Assembly: GCA_013398295.1 (NCBI GenBank)
Contig: VZSF01011151.1
Location: 868,974-932,973, forward strand
Length of the DNA: 64,000 bases
Direction of reading: 5' to 3'
Source: Chionis minor
Taxonomy: Eukaryota; Chordata; Aves; Charadriiformes; Chionididae
Shown in pieces: positions 27,080-64,000 of the stretch. The translations under genes and the position numbers were made by a program. Each line of letters starts with the position of its first letter. Positions within the stretch are counted from its first letter, which is position 1. The notes beneath the pieces are model-generated. The model was not told the origin of the DNA, did no database searches, and saw only the letters and a list, made by a program, of their open reading frames with translations.

Positions 27080-27260
27080 TCTTCCAGCATGCATAATATA
27101 AAATAAATCTGCATGATCTTATAGCATATGTGCACCTATGAATGCACACATATGTATTTGCACTTAGGTATGGCGATGTGGATGCATATTTTGTGTATAA
27201 ATGGGTTTGTACACTGTATATAATATGTGCATGCTTCAAAGTGCAGTGTGCATGCATTCA
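27080..27260. repeat. Imperfect alternating purine-pyrimidine tract
   Basis: About 180 bases are rich in CA/TG and TA dinucleotide steps (repeats of ATGCAT, GTGCAC, ACATATGT, TATATAAT). This is a degenerate microsatellite-like tract with possible Z-DNA or cruciform potential. It has no coding value. Confidence 0.5.
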
Positions 27261-28358
27261 CATAGCTTAATTTTTTTTAAGAAAAAGTGTCTTGGAGGTC
27301 ATGCTTTGTTTTGATGTGAAACTCTACATTTACTTATGAGACTGTGAGTTTTGGTTGTCCCAACCAGTTAACTAGAAGTTTTAGATGTTTTCCATGTAGC
27401 TTCCTGGTGACCCTTTTTCCAAATAGAGTCAAGTTGAGAGCTCCAGTATGAACCAGGGTGTCTCTTCTGGTTTTGTTTGGAAGTTGTTTTTTGTTTAGAA
27501 ATGACCAAAAAAACCACCCCAAAAAAAGAAAAAAGAAATTTGCTGTGTTTCTGGGTGGCTACATGTTAATAAGTCACTCTAAATTCTTGCTGTATTTATT
27601 GGAAGGGAGCGGGCATTTCTAGAACATGTCATCCTAAATTAAAAGTCTGCAGTAAGGGGATAAATCAGTCCTTGAAAGTTCCTGTTTCTCTGAATTGATT
27701 GTGAAGCGAGTGTAATGGATGACTTGCTGTGATGCAGATGTATACTTGTTTTGAGGTGAGTCTTACCTTTAGTGCTGTCATCTGAAGCCCTTCCACTTGT
27801 TAATTTTTACTTTTCCCTTAACGTAACCTTAGGGAAATGAGTAGAATCATTCCTCCCCCCCCGCCCCATGCTTATTACTGTTAGGATGGAAGTATTACAT
27901 GGTGAATATAGTTGTTCAAATGTATTGCTGTAGGAGGATAATTGCAGAGCCCTCGAGGGAGCATAATAATCAAACATTAGTGACTAAATAAACAACAACT
28001 TAGAACACATGACGTGTAAGTAGCTCCTGAGATAACCTGATAGTCTGCAAGCTATTCTTTGGTGACTTTCAAACCATTACTAGATTAAGCCTTCTCAAAT
28101 CAGACCGTGATGGTAACGTCAAAATCACCTACACTTGTTTGTTTTGACTTTCAGGGAGTTTGAAATAAATATACCCTGCTATTTGGTGGCTGCAAGCTAC
28201 AATTATGCCAGGAAGTTGATTCTGCAGCTGCTTGTGAATGCAGAAGGCCTGCAGTGTGCCAGGGAGCATCAGCCAGGACACAGGGGCATTCAGTAACCAG
28301 GAAGATTACTGGCTTTCTTGAGGAAGAAACAAAGAAGAAACCTTTATTTTTTGCTTAG

Positions 28359-64000
<35,642 letters not shown>

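Larger units (their letters stand above)
759..28358 (+). other. SYTL5: Proposed SYTL5 5' UTR intron (about 27.6 kb)
   Basis: The interval runs from the donor at 759 to a pyrimidine-rich acceptor ending at 28358. Apart from its first part, inside the CpG island, it is AT-rich with no exon I can support. It holds scattered poly-T and poly-A runs, a (TTTA)n repeat near 3566-3586, (GA)n near 12731 and 23931, a short antisense CR1 tail at 18472-18549, a solo LTR at 25807-26159, and GC-richer stretches of unknown origin near 20540-20790 and 22250-23230. Open frames up to 128 codons here have no recognisable domain. The intron limits depend on the untested exon 1 call. Confidence 0.5.

Overview
The window is vertebrate nuclear DNA, almost certainly from a bird. 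It is AT-rich and mostly intronic. It carries several CR1 LINE fragments with the avian CR1 3' signature and two long terminal repeats of types I recognise from Neoaves-like bird genomes. Nothing in it is prokaryotic: there are no operons, CRISPR arrays or compact ORF runs. Nearly all long open frames are chance frames in introns, in the CpG island or in repeats.

One gene explains the window: SYTL5 (synaptotagmin-like protein 5, Slp5), on the + strand and running off the right edge. I could assemble eight consecutive coding exons: 28542-28660, 42002-42217, 51846-51961, 53985-54117, 56052-56177, 60047-60203, 61768-61897 and 63779-63885. They join in one unbroken frame of 1,104 nt, or 368 codons. 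They encode the N-terminal half of the protein: the Slp homology domain (helix SHD1, an eight-cysteine FYVE-type zinc finger, and SHD2 with its TGEWFF motif), which in this family binds GTP-Rab27, followed by the Ser/Thr-rich linker. The tandem C2 domains that bind membrane lie beyond position 64000. One intron (61898-63778) uses a GC-AG splice pair, which the reading frame requires.

Layout: 1-190 is ordinary sequence. About 190-1210 is a CpG island, broken by a 22-base assembly gap, and is the likely promoter. A proposed untranslated exon ends at a good donor at 758/759. From 759 to about 28358 is a very long 5' UTR intron with a few simple repeats, a short CR1 tail and a complete solo LTR (25807-26159) with a perfect 5-bp target duplication. 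From 28661 to 42001 is intron 2, with a transposon cluster at 36.2-41.1 kb (CR1 RT-region fragment, antisense LTR, CR1 3' end). From 42218 to 51845 is intron 3, with an old CR1 copy and a GC-richer segment resembling an LTR. From 51962 the exons become closely spaced, with a well-preserved CR1 tail just upstream of exon 4.

I see no second protein-coding gene that I can support. The most noteworthy points are the GC-AG intron, the signal-peptide-like upstream ORF ending exactly at the putative first donor, and the sense-oriented solo LTR about 2.2 kb upstream of the first coding exon.
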